Below are positions 6,784 to 6,806 of a DNA stretch of 6,806 bases, one piece after another; within the stretch, counting starts at the first letter, position 1, and every line of letters starts with the position of its first letter. Under the pieces are notes generated by a model that did not search any database, was not told the DNA's origin, and was given only the letters and a program-made list of their open reading frames with translations. Source of the stretch: Prevotella sp. (GTDB lineage Bacteria > Bacteroidota > Bacteroidia > Bacteroidales > Bacteroidaceae). The position numbers and the translations under genes are program-made. Location: NCBI GenBank assembly GCA_022511055.1, contig JAFLSH010000168.1:1-6806 (forward strand). Direction: 5' to 3'.

Positions 6784-6806
6784 CACCATAAATGACTTAG
6801 GGTTCG

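Noticed and set aside
6792..6800. ATG after the last promoter as a possible start of the next gene
   Set aside because: The frame is ATG-ACT-TAG and stops at once, so the real start must be outside the window.
1..6806. CRISPR array, tRNA or rRNA gene
   Set aside because: No spaced direct repeats, cloverleaf-like sequence or conserved rRNA stretch was seen in the non-coding parts.

Overview
The window looks like Bacteroidota chromosome, probably Prevotella or a close relative. Three Bacteroidota-type -7 promoter boxes (TAnnTTTG) are present, two of them with a TTTG -33 box at the right distance. Ribosome binding sites are weak and A-rich, and GC-richer coding regions sit among very AT-rich spacers. 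The genus is an inference.

Layout: an AT-rich leader (1-209) carries a -7 promoter box and two TACGTA palindromes. It is followed by a 590-residue AAA+ ATPase with winged-helix-like N-terminal segments (210-1982). A 169-bp element (1998-2166) then fills most of the spacer. It has 21-bp terminal inverted repeats (20 of 21 matching) and is flanked by a perfect 8-bp direct repeat, so it reads as a MITE with its target-site duplication. The second gene (2198-6589) encodes a 1463-residue protein: beta-sandwich and transglutaminase-like N-terminus, DUF4011, split SF1 helicase, and C-terminal Vsr/MTES_1575-like nuclease domain. A long hairpin with a T-run (6596-6657) ends the unit. The last 150 bp are AT-rich and finish with a strong promoter pointing out of the window.

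Interpretation: removing the element and one copy of the duplication leaves only 38 nt between the two genes, so they were probably a two-gene operon before insertion. The element carries a consensus-like promoter pointing at the helicase gene, so it may have uncoupled the two genes and given the second its own transcription. DUF4011-helicase-Vsr proteins have been reported as single-gene anti-phage systems (the Hhe type, name from memory). Here the same architecture is paired with an AAA+ protein. A two-component nucleic-acid-targeting defence system is a reasonable hypothesis, but the sequence does not prove it. All other long open frames are shadows of these two genes.
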